DNA of 64,000 nt from Geomonas azotofigens (GTDB taxonomy: Bacteria; Desulfobacterota; Desulfuromonadia; Geobacterales; Geobacteraceae). Location of the stretch: positions 248,001 through 312,000 of the forward strand of contig NZ_JAHLME010000001.1 of assembly GCF_018919395.1 (NCBI RefSeq), written 5' to 3'. Shown piece by piece: positions 8,589 through 16,568 of this stretch. Under the pieces are notes generated by a model that saw only the letters and a list, made by a program, of their open reading frames with translations, searched no databases and was not told the origin of the DNA. The stretch's first letter is position 1. The number at the start of each line of letters is the position of its first letter. A program made the translations under genes and the position numbers.

Positions 8589-8636
8589 ACTAGATGGCGG
8601 CGATGATAGTCCGGAGGTGATGGTTCAGGAGTGAAA

Positions 8637-9236
8637 ATGCTTGGTTCGGCAGGGTTGAAGCTTTGGGTCGTAGTGGCGACCCTGGGGGTGTGCTCATCGT
8701 TCACCGTGCCTGCTCATGGGGCGGCTTGCAGAGAGGAGGTCGTAATCGGTCAGCCGATGGCCGAGGTTGCGGCCCAGTGTCCGCAGCCGACACTGAAGGA
8801 GCACCGCGACCTTTTGGAAGAGCGGTTTGAGGGGAAAAAGACGACGCGCAGTACCACGTCCTACGACGAGTGGATTTTCGATACCGGGCCGCAGGAGTTC
8901 ATGCTGAGCCTGGTCTTTCTGAACGGGATACTGACGGAGGTACGCAACCTGGGCTACGGCAGCATGCGCGACCCGATGATGCCGGAATGCCGTAACGGCG
9001 AAGGATTGGCGCTGGGCGACACCATCGTCGATGCATACTTAAAGTGCGGGGAGCCCCTGGCGCGCGAAAAGCGCGGGGAGAAAGTGGCTGTTTCGGTGGA
9101 TGGGGAGGTGACCACGCGCACCTCGGTCGCCGTTGAGGAATGGACCTACCGCTACGGTCCCGACCTTCCCGGCTATACCCTCCGCTTCGAAAACGGTGTC
9201 GCCAAGGAGATCCGCCCGAGGGAGTTCGGCAAGTAG
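8637..9236 (+). CDS. Exported DUF2845-repeat protein
   Basis: A 199-residue protein with a signal peptide (ends near APAHG/AA) and two copies of a short domain. The first starts near 'CREEVVIGQPMAEVAAQCPQ' and the second near 'CRNGEGLALGDTIVDAYLKC'. Each has an early cysteine, a D/EW[IT]-type strand and a closing strand ending in 'NG'. This is the pattern of DUF2845, whose function is unknown. The paired cysteines in each copy could form disulfides in the periplasm. ATG 8637 is preferred because AGGAG lies five bases upstream. A GTG at 8631 would add two residues. The sigma-54 promoter at 8573 suggests control with, or opposite to, the divergent cytochrome. Confidence 0.75.
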   Translation: MLGSAGLKLWVVVATLGVCSSFTVPAHGAACREEVVIGQPMAEVAAQCPQPTLKEHRDLLEERFEGKKTTRSTTSYDEWIFDTGPQEFMLSLVFLNGILTEVRNLGYGSMRDPMMPECRNGEGLALGDTIVDAYLKCGEPLAREKRGEKVAVSVDGEVTTRTSVAVEEWTYRYGPDLPGYTLRFENGVAKEIRPREFGK

Positions 9237-9255
9237 CGGCCGATGGGGGATCGGT

Positions 9256-9993
9256 TCACCGCTGGATCCCCCGCGCCACCGTCACCGCCGCCACCCTGGC
9301 GACTTCCGCCTCGCGCAGCGCATCGACACAGGCCCCCAGCGTGCTCCCCGTGGTGAAGACGTCGTCCACCAACAGCACCCGCTTTCCCGCCAGCACCTTC
9401 GGGTCCCGCACCCCGAACGCCCCCTTCACGTTGGTCACCCTGTCCCCCGCGTCCAGTCCCGTCTGGGGCTCCGTCCAGCGCAGCCGGCGCAGATTTCCCA
9501 CCACTTGCGGTACCCGCAATTTCTTACCGAGCACCTCACCAATCAGCTGCGACTGGTTGTAGCCGCGCTGCCTGAGCCTTTTGCGATGCAGCGGTACCGG
9601 CACGACGCAGTCGGGCGCCGCCTCGCAAAGAAAGTCTTCCAGCCGTTGAAAAGCCAGCAGCGCCAGGGGCTCGCCCAGGTGCGTCTTGCCGCCGTACTTG
9701 AAGCGGTGGATCAGCTCCTGGAGCGGGCCACCGAGAACAGCCGCCGAGCGGCTGGTGTGAAAAGGCGGATGGGACAGGCAGGTGCCGCAGATGTGGTCGC
9801 TGCCATTTTCGGTGGCGAAGGGGGCCCCGCAGAGGGTGCACAAGGGAGAAGCGAGGAAGGCGATCTTGCCGAGGCAATCGGTGCAAATGAAGGGCTGGGG
9901 CGGAGTCTCCTCCGTCCCAGTTACGGGTATGGTCCCCTTGCAGGCGTGGCACAAAGGGGGAAACAGCAGATCGATCAGAGGGCGCAAGAGCAT
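9256..9993 (-). CDS. ComF family phosphoribosyltransferase-like protein
   Basis: A 245-residue protein. Residues about 10-75 hold paired zinc-type cysteines (CHAC, CTDC, CTLC, CGTC). The C-terminal half is a type I phosphoribosyltransferase domain with the PRPP loop 'VLLVDDVFTTGSTL' near 205. ComF proteins act in natural DNA uptake and, in some bacteria, primosome function or replication restart, and the catalytic substrate is unknown. No other competence gene is adjacent. The gene converges on the DUF2845 gene with a 19-base gap and no strong terminator. Confidence 0.85.
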   Translation of the reverse strand: MLLRPLIDLLFPPLCHACKGTIPVTGTEETPPQPFICTDCLGKIAFLASPLCTLCGAPFATENGSDHICGTCLSHPPFHTSRSAAVLGGPLQELIHRFKYGGKTHLGEPLALLAFQRLEDFLCEAAPDCVVPVPLHRKRLRQRGYNQSQLIGEVLGKKLRVPQVVGNLRRLRWTEPQTGLDAGDRVTNVKGAFGVRDPKVLAGKRVLLVDDVFTTGSTLGACVDALREAEVARVAAVTVARGIQR

Positions 9994-10010
9994 GTCAACC
10001 CCCGTAAAAC

Positions 10011-10139
10011 CTGTTCTACGTTCTATGTTCTACGTTCCAAGGTAGACTCAAACTTCCCCGACAGGGGTCTTCCATGTCTGGTTAACACGCAAGGCCTCAG
10101 GGTGAGGTTGCAACGCAGAACATAGAACGTAGAACGTTG
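10011..10139. repeat. Dispersed inverted repeat (GTTCTACGTTCTATGTTCTA)
   Basis: The left arm at 10011-10037 (CTGTTCTACGTTCTATGTTC...) and the right arm at 10116-10139 (AGAACATAGAACGTAGAACG) are complementary and about 80 bases apart. Each arm is also an internal tandem of a roughly 11-base word. It fills the gap between comF and the LUD gene. Confidence 0.65.
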
Positions 10140-10155
10140 AGCGGGTTTTGCTTCT

Positions 10156-10809
10156 TTACAGTCCCATGTCCTCGTTGACGACCAGCACCCGGATGTCCGT
10201 GTTTCTCGGCTTCTTCTCGATGATGGTGGTCACGCGGCAGATGCGCTGCGGCGAGTTGCAGTCGGAGCAAAAACCGGTCGTCGTGCAGGGGGTGGAGAGG
10301 TTGAGCCTCTTGGCGTTAGGGGGCGAGGCGTAGGTCCTGATGCGCTGCACCGCGTCCTCGATGCTGCCGTCCACCAGCTTGTTGCGACCCACCACCACGA
10401 TCACCTTCTGCGGCCCGAAGAACATGGCGGCGGCACGGTTGCCGTTGCCGTCGATGTTGACCAGGACACCGGAGAGGGTCACCGCGTTGCTGCCAGTCAG
10501 GAAAAGGTCGCAGGTAAGCTGCCGCCTGGTGATCGCCAACTTCTCCTCAGGGGAAAGGCCGGGCAGTCCGTGGTTCAGGATCTCCTTCCCCATCCCCTTC
10601 AGCTTCTCCGAAAGCTTCAGGTCCGCGATGGAAAGGGAGCCGCCGAAGCCGACGCTCTGTGCCTGGGTCGCTTCGTTGACGATGTAGTGGAACACCTCTT
10701 CGCCGTCATGGCAGTAGAGCGCGTCGAAGCCGTTCTTCTTCAGGTTCTCCACCGCTTTTTGGCATTTGTGCGCATAGGCCCAGTTGTTCAACTCTTCGGT
10801 ATTGCTCAT
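10156..10809 (-). CDS. LUD (LutC/DUF162) domain protein
   Basis: A 217-residue cytosolic protein. The LUD fold is indicated by 'VGFGGSLSIADLKL', 'DLFLTGSNAVTLSG', 'GNRAAAMFFGPQKVIVV' and a late cysteine group (CTTTGFCSDCNSPQRIC near 180-196) typical of stand-alone LUD proteins. Relatives include LutC of lactate utilisation, but the iron-sulfur partners LutA and LutB are not nearby, so the substrate is unknown. ATG 10809 is chosen over an upstream in-frame start at 10848 because AGGAG lies six bases before it. Confidence 0.8.
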   Translation of the reverse strand: MSNTEELNNWAYAHKCQKAVENLKKNGFDALYCHDGEEVFHYIVNEATQAQSVGFGGSLSIADLKLSEKLKGMGKEILNHGLPGLSPEEKLAITRRQLTCDLFLTGSNAVTLSGVLVNIDGNGNRAAAMFFGPQKVIVVVGRNKLVDGSIEDAVQRIRTYASPPNAKRLNLSTPCTTTGFCSDCNSPQRICRVTTIIEKKPRNTDIRVLVVNEDMGL

Positions 10810-10899
10810 GACGTCTCCTATGGACAGTTGAGAATGGATACTTGCCAACGCTCCAGCTTACGCTTCAGAGTAACGAATCCGAGCCTGCAACAGCGCAGC

Positions 10900-10980
10900 C
10901 TTCATCCGCCCCTGCGGGGCACCTTCTCCCGGGGGGAGAAGGCGGTTACCCCCCGCCCCACGGGAGAGGGGCAGGCGTGC
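10900..10980. repeat. Dispersed GC-rich palindrome
   Basis: Contains CCGCCCCTGCGGGGC, CCTTCTCCCGGGGGGAGAAG and CCCCGCCCCACGGGAGAGGG in series. This nested hairpin layout is typical of intergenic repeats in Geobacter-type genomes. Confidence 0.5.
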
Positions 10981-11003
10981 ACGCCGCGCCACACACCTAC
11001 GTC

Positions 11004-11111
11004 CTGTAGGGGCGAATAATTATTCGCCCGACCGCCGGTGCCCCGCCCGCGCCCTTGTCACCAGAGGGGAGGCGCGATTACGGGGGGCGAATGATTATTC
11101 GCCCCTACAGG
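11004..11111. repeat. REP-like palindromes in inverted pair (REPIN-like)
   Basis: Copy one (11004-11030, CTGTAGGGGCGAATAATTAT...) and copy two (11083-11111, ending TTCGCCCCTACAGG) are the same element in opposite orientation, 52 bases apart. The CTGTAGGGG end marks the orientation. Confidence 0.7.
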
Positions 11112-11203
11112 TGGAACGCTTTTACCAGGTGCATTCGTCGTAGGGGCGCCCAGTTCCCCTCGCCCTTCGGGCCAGGGGTGAGGGCCTGCCGAAGCTGGCC
11201 CGA

Positions 11204-11866
11204 CTACCTTTTCGCCAGGTACTCCTTCTCGTAGGGCCAGCACTCGCCCATGAAGCCGATCAGGTGGCTCATGCGCTCTTTGAAACCGAGGCGGAAGCCG
11301 TCCTGCTCCGGGAAGGAGCGCTTCTCGCGCACGCTGTCGCAAAGATCCTTGCCCAAGGCCCGCGCCTTCGCGAACAGCGCCTCCTGGTCCGGGAAGACGC
11401 GATGGCCGGCGCCGGGAGAGCCGATGCTGCCGACATTCTGGGCGCCCATGGCGTTCACAATGCGCTGCATGTACTCCAGCGGCTCCTCGTCGCCGCCACC
11501 GCCGGAGGTCTCGACCAGCGCCGAGTACTTCCCTTCCAGCGCGGTGAGGTGGATCAGGCCGTTGAGGCGATCCAGCAACGCCTTCAGTTGGGCGGTGATG
11601 CTCAAGAGATAGTTGGGGGTCGCCAGGATGAAGGCGTCGGCGGCCAGGAGCTTCTCCTTTATGGTCTCGTAGTCGTCCTTTACCGGGCAGATCCCCACCT
11701 TGTGGCAGGCGTCACAGGCGAGGCACGGCTTGATCGGGGTCTCGGAAAGCGAGACGATCTCGATGTCGGCGCCCGCCTGTACCGCTCCGGCCAGCACCTC
11801 TTCCAAAAGCCGTCCCGTGGTGCCGTTCATGCCGCGGGGGCTGCCGTTGATTGCAAGAATCTTCAT
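11204..11866 (-). CDS. Flavodoxin-fold NAD(P)H-dependent FMN reductase
   Basis: A 220-residue protein. The N-terminal FMN phosphate loop 'INGSPRGMNGTTGRLLEEV' and the central 'ATPNYLLSITAQLKALLDR' mark the NADPH-dependent FMN reductase/flavodoxin-like family. CLACDACHKVGIC (about 49-61) is the cysteine cluster seen in anaerobe members, which may bind iron-sulfur or act in redox chemistry. A C-terminal aromatic extension follows. The electron acceptor cannot be told from sequence. AAGGAGA before the ATG supports the start. Confidence 0.85.
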   Translation of the reverse strand: MKILAINGSPRGMNGTTGRLLEEVLAGAVQAGADIEIVSLSETPIKPCLACDACHKVGICPVKDDYETIKEKLLAADAFILATPNYLLSITAQLKALLDRLNGLIHLTALEGKYSALVETSGGGGDEEPLEYMQRIVNAMGAQNVGSIGSPGAGHRVFPDQEALFAKARALGKDLCDSVREKRSFPEQDGFRLGFKERMSHLIGFMGECWPYEKEYLAKR

Positions 11867-11916
11867 GGTTTTTCTCCTTCTCGTCCGACTAGTCAGACGG
11901 GTCAGGCGGTTACAAA

Positions 11917-13452
11917 CTATGCCAGCAAACTCTTCCCGGTCATCTCCGGCGGCTGCGGCAGGCCCAGCAGCTCCAGCATGGTCGGGGCAAGGTCGGCGAG
12001 GACACCGGTCCTCAGCTTGACGCCCTTCCTGGAGTCATCCACCAGCACCACCGGAGCCATGTCGCAGGTATGCGCCGTGTGCGGTCCACCCTGGTCGTCC
12101 TGCATCATCTCGGCGTTGCCGTGGTCGGCGGTGATGATGGTGGTGCCCCCCTTGGCGCGCACCGTCTCCACCAACTTCCCCACGCACTCGTCCACCGCCT
12201 CGACCGCCTTCACCGCTGCAGAGAAAATGCCGGTATGGCCGACCATGTCGGCATTGGCGAAGTTGAGGATGATGACGTCGTACTTGTCCTCGTCCAGCCG
12301 CTTCATGAGTTCCTCGGTGACCAGGTAGGCGCTCATCTCCGGCTTCTGGTCGTAGGTAGCGACCTCCTTGGGAGACGGGATCATGGCACGGTCCTCACCC
12401 GGGAACGCCTCCTCCCTGCCGCCGTTGAAGAAGAAGGTGACGTGGGCGTACTTCTCGGTCTCCGCGATCCTCAGCTGGGTCAGGCCGGCGTTGCTGATCA
12501 CTTCGGGGAAGATGTTGACCAGGTCCTCGGGACCGAAGGCGATTGGGAGGCCGAAGGTTTCGTCATACGAGGTCATGCAGACGTAGGCGGCGAGCTTGGG
12601 CCAGATTTCGCGCGGGAAGCCGTTGAACTGCGGATCGGTGAAGGCGCGGGTGATCTCGCGGGCGCGGTCGGAGCGGAAGTTGAAGAAGATGAAGCCGTCG
12701 CCGTCGGAAACCCTCCCGACGGGTTCGCCTCCCGCCATGATCACGCTCGGGAGCACGAATTCGTCGGTGACCCCGTCGGCATAGCTCTGCTTCATGGCGG
12801 CTTCCGCGCTGGCGTAGGGATTCCCCTCGCCGAGCACCATGGCGCGGTACGCCTTCTCCACGCGATCCCAGCGGTTGTCACGGTCCATGGCGTAGTAGCG
12901 CCCGATCACGGTGGCGACCTTGCCGAAACCGATCCGCGCGATCTCATTCTCCAGGTGCTGGATGTAGTCGGCGCCGCTCTGGGGCGGGGTGTCCCGACCG
13001 TCCATGAGGCAGTGGACGAAGACCTGCGAGACGCCCTGCTGCTTGGCCATCTCGATCAGTGCGTAGAGGTGGGTGTCGTGCGAGTGCACGCCGCCGTCGG
13101 AGAGAAGGCCCGCCAAGTGCAGCCTGCCGCTTCCTGCCTTCGCCTTGGCCATGCAGTCGAGCAGCGCCGGGTTGGTGAAGAAATCGCCGTCGTCGATCGA
13201 CTTGCTGATCCTGGTCAGGTCCTGGTAGACCACGCGACCAGCGCCGATGTTGGTGTGGCCGACCTCGGAGTTGCCCATCTGCCCGGAGGGGAGACCGACC
13301 GCGAGGCCGGACCCGTCGATCTGGCCGGAGGGGTATTCGGCGGAAAGCCGGTTCATGTTGGGTGTCTTTGCCTGGGCGACGGCGTTGGCTTCCTGTTCGG
13401 GGTTGATTCCCCAGCCGTCGAGGATCATCAAGAGCAGAGGCTTTTTCGGCAT
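11917..13452 (-). CDS. gpmI: 2,3-bisphosphoglycerate-independent phosphoglycerate mutase
   Basis: A 511-residue glycolytic/gluconeogenic enzyme that interconverts 3- and 2-phosphoglycerate using two manganese ions and a phosphoserine. It begins '[15 protein letters not shown]'. The serine nucleophile is in '[16 protein letters not shown]', and late metal ligands are in 'DHGNAEMM' and '[15 protein letters not shown]'. The length matches the family exactly. The start ATG 13452 is preferred over one 11 codons upstream because GGGAGA lies just before it. A terminator at 13488-13522 separates it from rlmH, so it has its own promoter or uses read-through. Confidence 0.95.
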   Translation of the reverse strand: MPKKPLLLMILDGWGINPEQEANAVAQAKTPNMNRLSAEYPSGQIDGSGLAVGLPSGQMGNSEVGHTNIGAGRVVYQDLTRISKSIDDGDFFTNPALLDCMAKAKAGSGRLHLAGLLSDGGVHSHDTHLYALIEMAKQQGVSQVFVHCLMDGRDTPPQSGADYIQHLENEIARIGFGKVATVIGRYYAMDRDNRWDRVEKAYRAMVLGEGNPYASAEAAMKQSYADGVTDEFVLPSVIMAGGEPVGRVSDGDGFIFFNFRSDRAREITRAFTDPQFNGFPREIWPKLAAYVCMTSYDETFGLPIAFGPEDLVNIFPEVISNAGLTQLRIAETEKYAHVTFFFNGGREEAFPGEDRAMIPSPKEVATYDQKPEMSAYLVTEELMKRLDEDKYDVIILNFANADMVGHTGIFSAAVKAVEAVDECVGKLVETVRAKGGTTIITADHGNAEMMQDDQGGPHTAHTCDMAPVVLVDDSRKGVKLRTGVLADLAPTMLELLGLPQPPEMTGKSLLA

Positions 13453-13487
13453 GGCATTCTCCCTCATTAGAGTTATTAGATCCAATT

Positions 13488-13522
13488 AAAAAAGGTGAAG
13501 CGTAGCGTCTTCACCTTTAAAA
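13488..13522. terminator. Intrinsic terminator after rlmH
   Basis: A perfect AAAGGTGAAG/CTTCACCTTT stem with a seven-base loop. On the minus strand it is followed by TTTTAATT, ending the proB-to-rlmH transcript. Confidence 0.85.
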
Positions 13523-13534
13523 CAAGCAGTTACC

Positions 13535-13999
13535 TTACTCATGATGGTATGGCTCACCGTTAATGATGGTGAAGCCGCGGTAGATCTGTTCCAGCAGGAA
13601 GACCCGCACCATCTGGTGGGTGAGCGTCATGCGGGAGAGCGAAACGGTCTTGAATGCCTGGGCCCGGAAGCTGTCGGTGAAGCCGTAGGCCCCGCCGATG
13701 GCGAAGACCAGGTCCTGGGTCCCCTGGTCGCGGTTCCTGGACAGGAAGGTGGCGAGTTCAGGGGAACTCATCTGCTCCCCCCTCTCGTCCAGGAGCACCA
13801 GCTTCCCCCCCTTGGGGATCAGCTTGGCGAGGCGCTCGCATTCACGCTCCCGCATGGTGGCGGCTTGCGCCCCTTTTTCCTCGCGGGCCTCGAGGATCTC
13901 CAGCGGCGCGTAGCGCCTGACCCTCCCCGCGTACTCTTCGATGCCGGTGCGGACCCAGCTCTCCTGGGTCTTGCCGACCCAAAGGAGCTTCAGTCTCAT
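13535..13999 (-). CDS. rlmH: 23S rRNA pseudouridine-1915 N3-methyltransferase
   Basis: A 154-residue SPOUT-fold methyltransferase acting on assembled 70S ribosomes. The knotted SAM site is seen in 'DLVFAIGGAYGF', and the C-terminal 'LTHQMVRVFLLEQIYRGFTI' and 'GEPYHHE' are hallmark RlmH motifs. Its start overlaps the rsfS stop by four bases (ATGA), so the two are translationally coupled. This pairing is common in bacteria and places both proteins in ribosome function. Confidence 0.96.
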   Translation of the reverse strand: MRLKLLWVGKTQESWVRTGIEEYAGRVRRYAPLEILEAREEKGAQAATMRERECERLAKLIPKGGKLVLLDERGEQMSSPELATFLSRNRDQGTQDLVFAIGGAYGFTDSFRAQAFKTVSLSRMTLTHQMVRVFLLEQIYRGFTIINGEPYHHE

Positions 14000-14385
14000 T
14001 TCTCTTTATGCTCCCAGAGGTATTCCTCTGGGATCTCGATCCGCGGCGCCCGGCTCCAGAGCTCGTCCAGGTTATAGATCTTGCGCACCTCTTCCTGGAA
14101 CAGGTGCACGATCACGTCGCCGTAGTCGACCACGACCCAGCGCCCCTCGTCGTACCCCTCGGTGTCGATAGCCTTGTCGATCGGCTTGAGCCCCTGCTTG
14201 ACCGAATCGGCCATGGCCTGCACCTGGCGGTCGGAGCGCCCGGTGGCGAGCACCAGGTAATCGGCGATGCTGGAGATGTTCTTGATCTCGAGCACCTTGA
14301 CGTCGAGGCCCTTCTTGTCCAGGGCGAAAGCCGCACACTTCACGGCGCGTTCAACGGCCGGAATCATTACTTCATTATCTTGCAT
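13996..14385 (-). CDS. rsfS: Ribosomal silencing factor
   Basis: A 129-residue protein that binds L14 (uL14) on the 50S subunit and blocks subunit joining when nutrients are low. 'ISSIADYLVLATGRSDRQVQ', 'DYGDVIVHLFQEEVRKIYNL' and the ending 'LWSRAPRI' are diagnostic. ATG 14385 overlaps the end of nadD by about 11 bases. An in-frame ATG at 14367 is also possible. Its position between nadD and rlmH is the classical order. Confidence 0.95.
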   Translation of the reverse strand: MQDNEVMIPAVERAVKCAAFALDKKGLDVKVLEIKNISSIADYLVLATGRSDRQVQAMADSVKQGLKPIDKAIDTEGYDEGRWVVVDYGDVIVHLFQEEVRKIYNLDELWSRAPRIEIPEEYLWEHKEK

Positions 14386-15025
14386 CAACGTATAACCCTT
14401 GTTCCTTTATGTAGTGCTCGACCGCCTCCGGAAGGAGGTACCGGATCGAGCGACCGGCTTTCACGAGCTGCCGGATATGGCTTGATGAGATGTCGAGCAG
14501 CACCCCATCCAGCGCGTAGACACAATGGCCCGAGCTGTGGCTCAGGCGTTTAGCCGCCGAATCATAGCAGAACTCCCCACTTATGGCAACAGGGAGGGCC
14601 TGGGCGAGACTGGCGATGGTGGAACCGGGACGCTGCACGCTGACGATGTTGCACAGGCCGAAAATGGCCTGGTACTGGTGCCAGGTGGAGATGTCGTTGA
14701 AGGAGTCCGCCCCGACGATGAAGAAGAGCTCGTCCTCCGGCCGCTCTGCGTGCAACTGGCGCAGCGTATCCACCGAATAGGAGCGCCCGCCGCGCACCGC
14801 CTCCATGTCGGAAACCTCGAAGCAGGGGTTGCCGGCGACCGCCAGGCGCACCATTTCCAAGCGGCTGGCGAAGGAGAGTTCCCCCACCTGCGGCTTGTGC
14901 GGCGGCGTGGCGGCCGGGATGAAGACGACCCGGTCCAGTTGGAACAGGTCGCGCGCCTCCTCGGCGATGCGCAGGTGCGCGTTATGGATGGGGTTGAAGG
15001 TTCCCCCCAGAATCCCCGTTTTCAT
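14375..15025 (-). CDS. nadD: Nicotinate-nucleotide adenylyltransferase
   Basis: A 216-residue enzyme making deamido-NAD from nicotinate mononucleotide and ATP. The N-terminal 'GILGGTFNPIHNAHLRIA' holds the GxFxPxHxxH nucleotidyltransferase signature, and 'ISSSHIRQLVKAGRSIRYLL' is the C-terminal ISxxxIR motif. The chosen start (15025) has GGAG six bases upstream. An upstream start would add nine residues without a binding site. Confidence 0.95.
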   Translation of the reverse strand: MKTGILGGTFNPIHNAHLRIAEEARDLFQLDRVVFIPAATPPHKPQVGELSFASRLEMVRLAVAGNPCFEVSDMEAVRGGRSYSVDTLRQLHAERPEDELFFIVGADSFNDISTWHQYQAIFGLCNIVSVQRPGSTIASLAQALPVAISGEFCYDSAAKRLSHSSGHCVYALDGVLLDISSSHIRQLVKAGRSIRYLLPEAVEHYIKEQGLYVDAR

Positions 15026-15053
15026 TGACGCTCCGGTTGTGACGAAAACCAAC

Positions 15054-15154
15054 GGCCTAACGCAAAGCCGCCAAGGCGCAGAGGCGCAAGGATTTAAACC
15101 CGACTTCTTTTGGTTCTCTTCGCGCCTTCGCGGCTTTGCGCCTTTGCGTTAAGG
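15054..15154. repeat. Dispersed inverted repeat (TTAACGCAAAG / CTTTGCGTTAA)
   Basis: The left arm (CCTAACGCAAAGCCGCCAAG...) and the right arm (...GGCTTTGCGCCTTTGCGTTA) flank a roughly 40-base AT-richer centre. The right arm ends nine bases from the proA stop codon. Confidence 0.7.
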
Positions 15155-15162
15155 CTTTTGCC

Positions 15163-16419
15163 TTAAGGCCTTACCTGCCCGGCACCGTACACGATGAACT
15201 TGGTCGTGGTCAGGTCGGTGAGCCCCATCGGGCCGAAGGAGTGCAGTTTGGTGGTGGAGATGCCGATCTCGGCGCCCAGCCCCAGTTGGTTCCCGTCGGA
15301 GAAGCGGGTCGACGCGTTCACCATGACCACGCCGGAGTTGACCTCACGGATGAAGCGCTGCGCGTTGCCGTAGTCGCCGGTGATGATCGACTCGGTGTGC
15401 AGCGAGCAGTAGCGGTTGATGTGATCGATGGCCGCATCCAAGCCGTCCACCACGCGCGCGGCCAGGATCAGCTCCAGGTACTCGGCGTACCAGTCCTCCT
15501 CGGTGGCCGGCGCGGCCTTGGGAGCGAAGCGGCGGAAGGTCTCGTCGCCGCGCACTTCCACCTTCTGCTCGTCCAGGGCCTGATAGATGAAGGGGACGAA
15601 GCGCTCGGCGACGTCCTTGTGGATCAGCAGCGTCTCCAGGGCGTTGCAGACGCCGGGGCGCTGCACCTTGGCGTTGATGATGATGTCGCGCGCCATCTCG
15701 AAGTCGGCGGAGGCGTCCACGAAGATGTGGCAGACCCCCTTGTAGTGCTTGATGACCGGGATCTTAGAGTTCTCGACCACGAAGCGGATCAGGCTCTCGC
15801 CCCCCCTCGGGATGATCACGTCGATGAACTCTTCCTGCTTGAGCATCTCGGTGACCCCCTCGCGCTCGGTGAACGGGATCAGGGAGAGTGCCGCCGCCGG
15901 GATGTTGCGCTTGGCGAGTTCAGCCTTGAGGACGGTGGCGATGGCCAGGTTGGAGTGGATCGCTTCGGAACCGCCCCGCAGCACCACCGCGTTGCCGCTC
16001 TTAAGGCACAGGGCCGCCGCGTCGGAGGTGACGTTGGGGCGGGACTCGTAGATGATGCCGATAACGCCAAGCGGGATGCGCATCTTGCCCACCATGAGGT
16101 CGTTGGGGCGCTTCCACATGCCGGTCACCTCGCCTACCGGGTCCGGCAGCGCGGCGACCTCGCGGATGGCGTCGGCCATCCCCTTGATGCGCGCCTCGTT
16201 CAGCATGAGGCGGTCCAGCATCGCGGAGGAAAGCCCCCGCTCCTTGCCGGCCGCGAGGTCCTTCTTGTTCTCGGCGACGATCTCCTCGGCGTTATTGACC
16301 AGCCCCTGCGCCATGTCCAGGAGGAGCTCGTTCTTCACGGCGGAAGAGAGTTTCGCCATGGCGAAGGACGCCTGCCTGGCCTCGGCTGCGATGTTGCGGA
16401 TCTGTTCGGCGACTGACAT
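15163..16419 (-). CDS. proA: Gamma-glutamyl phosphate reductase
   Basis: A 418-residue NADPH enzyme of the aldehyde dehydrogenase fold, catalysing the second step of proline synthesis (glutamyl phosphate to glutamate semialdehyde). 'GVIGIIYESRPNVT', 'GNAVVLRGGSEAIHSN' and the catalytic cysteine in 'RPGVCNALETLL' are clear. The start has GGAGG eight bases upstream. It lies downstream of proB, separated by a 149 bp gap that is almost entirely a palindromic repeat, so the pair may be only partly co-transcribed. Confidence 0.96.
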   Translation of the reverse strand: MSVAEQIRNIAAEARQASFAMAKLSSAVKNELLLDMAQGLVNNAEEIVAENKKDLAAGKERGLSSAMLDRLMLNEARIKGMADAIREVAALPDPVGEVTGMWKRPNDLMVGKMRIPLGVIGIIYESRPNVTSDAAALCLKSGNAVVLRGGSEAIHSNLAIATVLKAELAKRNIPAAALSLIPFTEREGVTEMLKQEEFIDVIIPRGGESLIRFVVENSKIPVIKHYKGVCHIFVDASADFEMARDIIINAKVQRPGVCNALETLLIHKDVAERFVPFIYQALDEQKVEVRGDETFRRFAPKAAPATEEDWYAEYLELILAARVVDGLDAAIDHINRYCSLHTESIITGDYGNAQRFIREVNSGVVMVNASTRFSDGNQLGLGAEIGISTTKLHSFGPMGLTDLTTTKFIVYGAGQVRP

Positions 16420-16444
16420 AGGTACCTCCGATAAGGCAATTCAA

Positions 16445-16554
16445 ACAGGGATAAAGGGGATAAAAGGGATAAAGGAGTAAAAGCGGCGAAGGACGAGAGA
16501 ACCCGTCGTTAACCGTTTTAGGGGTTTTATCCCCTGGATCCCCTTTATCCCTGT
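16445..16554. repeat. Dispersed inverted repeat (ACAGGGATAAAGGGGAT / ATCCCCTTTATCCCTGT)
   Basis: Near-perfect complementary arms separated by about 60 bases lie between proB and proA. The arms contain tandem GGGATAAA units. Confidence 0.7.
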
Positions 16555-16568
16555 AAAAACGTCTTGTT

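Larger units (their letters stand above)
8134..8636. other. Divergent regulatory region between the cytochrome and the DUF2845 gene
   Basis: 500 bp with no convincing gene. It holds outward-facing sigma-54 promoters on both sides. Between them are several palindromes: 8241-8261 (GTCCGCA/TGCGGAC), 8356-8380 (GTGGGG/CCCCAC), and a cluster at 8430-8500 consisting of CCGGT-AGGCT paired with AGCCT-ACCGG, CCCTC/GAGGG, and CCGCC/GGCGG. These are candidate activator sites or leader structures. I searched for the GEMM-I (cyclic dinucleotide) riboswitch core and did not find it. Confidence 0.6.
10810..11203. other. Intergenic region built of palindromic repeats
   Basis: 394 bp with no supportable gene. 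It holds a CCTTCTCCC/GGGAGAAGG-type palindrome (10900-10980) and a head-to-head pair of REP-like elements (11004-11030 and 11083-11111). Confidence 0.7.

Noticed and set aside
8137-8636. Possible GEMM-I (c-di-GMP or cAMP-GMP) riboswitch before the cytochrome, as known for Geobacter cytochrome genes
   Set aside because: A stretch reading AAAGCCTCACCGG on the minus strand looks similar in part, but the rest of the conserved core (GGGCAAACC, GGTAGGTAGCGGGGTTACC) is absent and the local hairpins do not fit.
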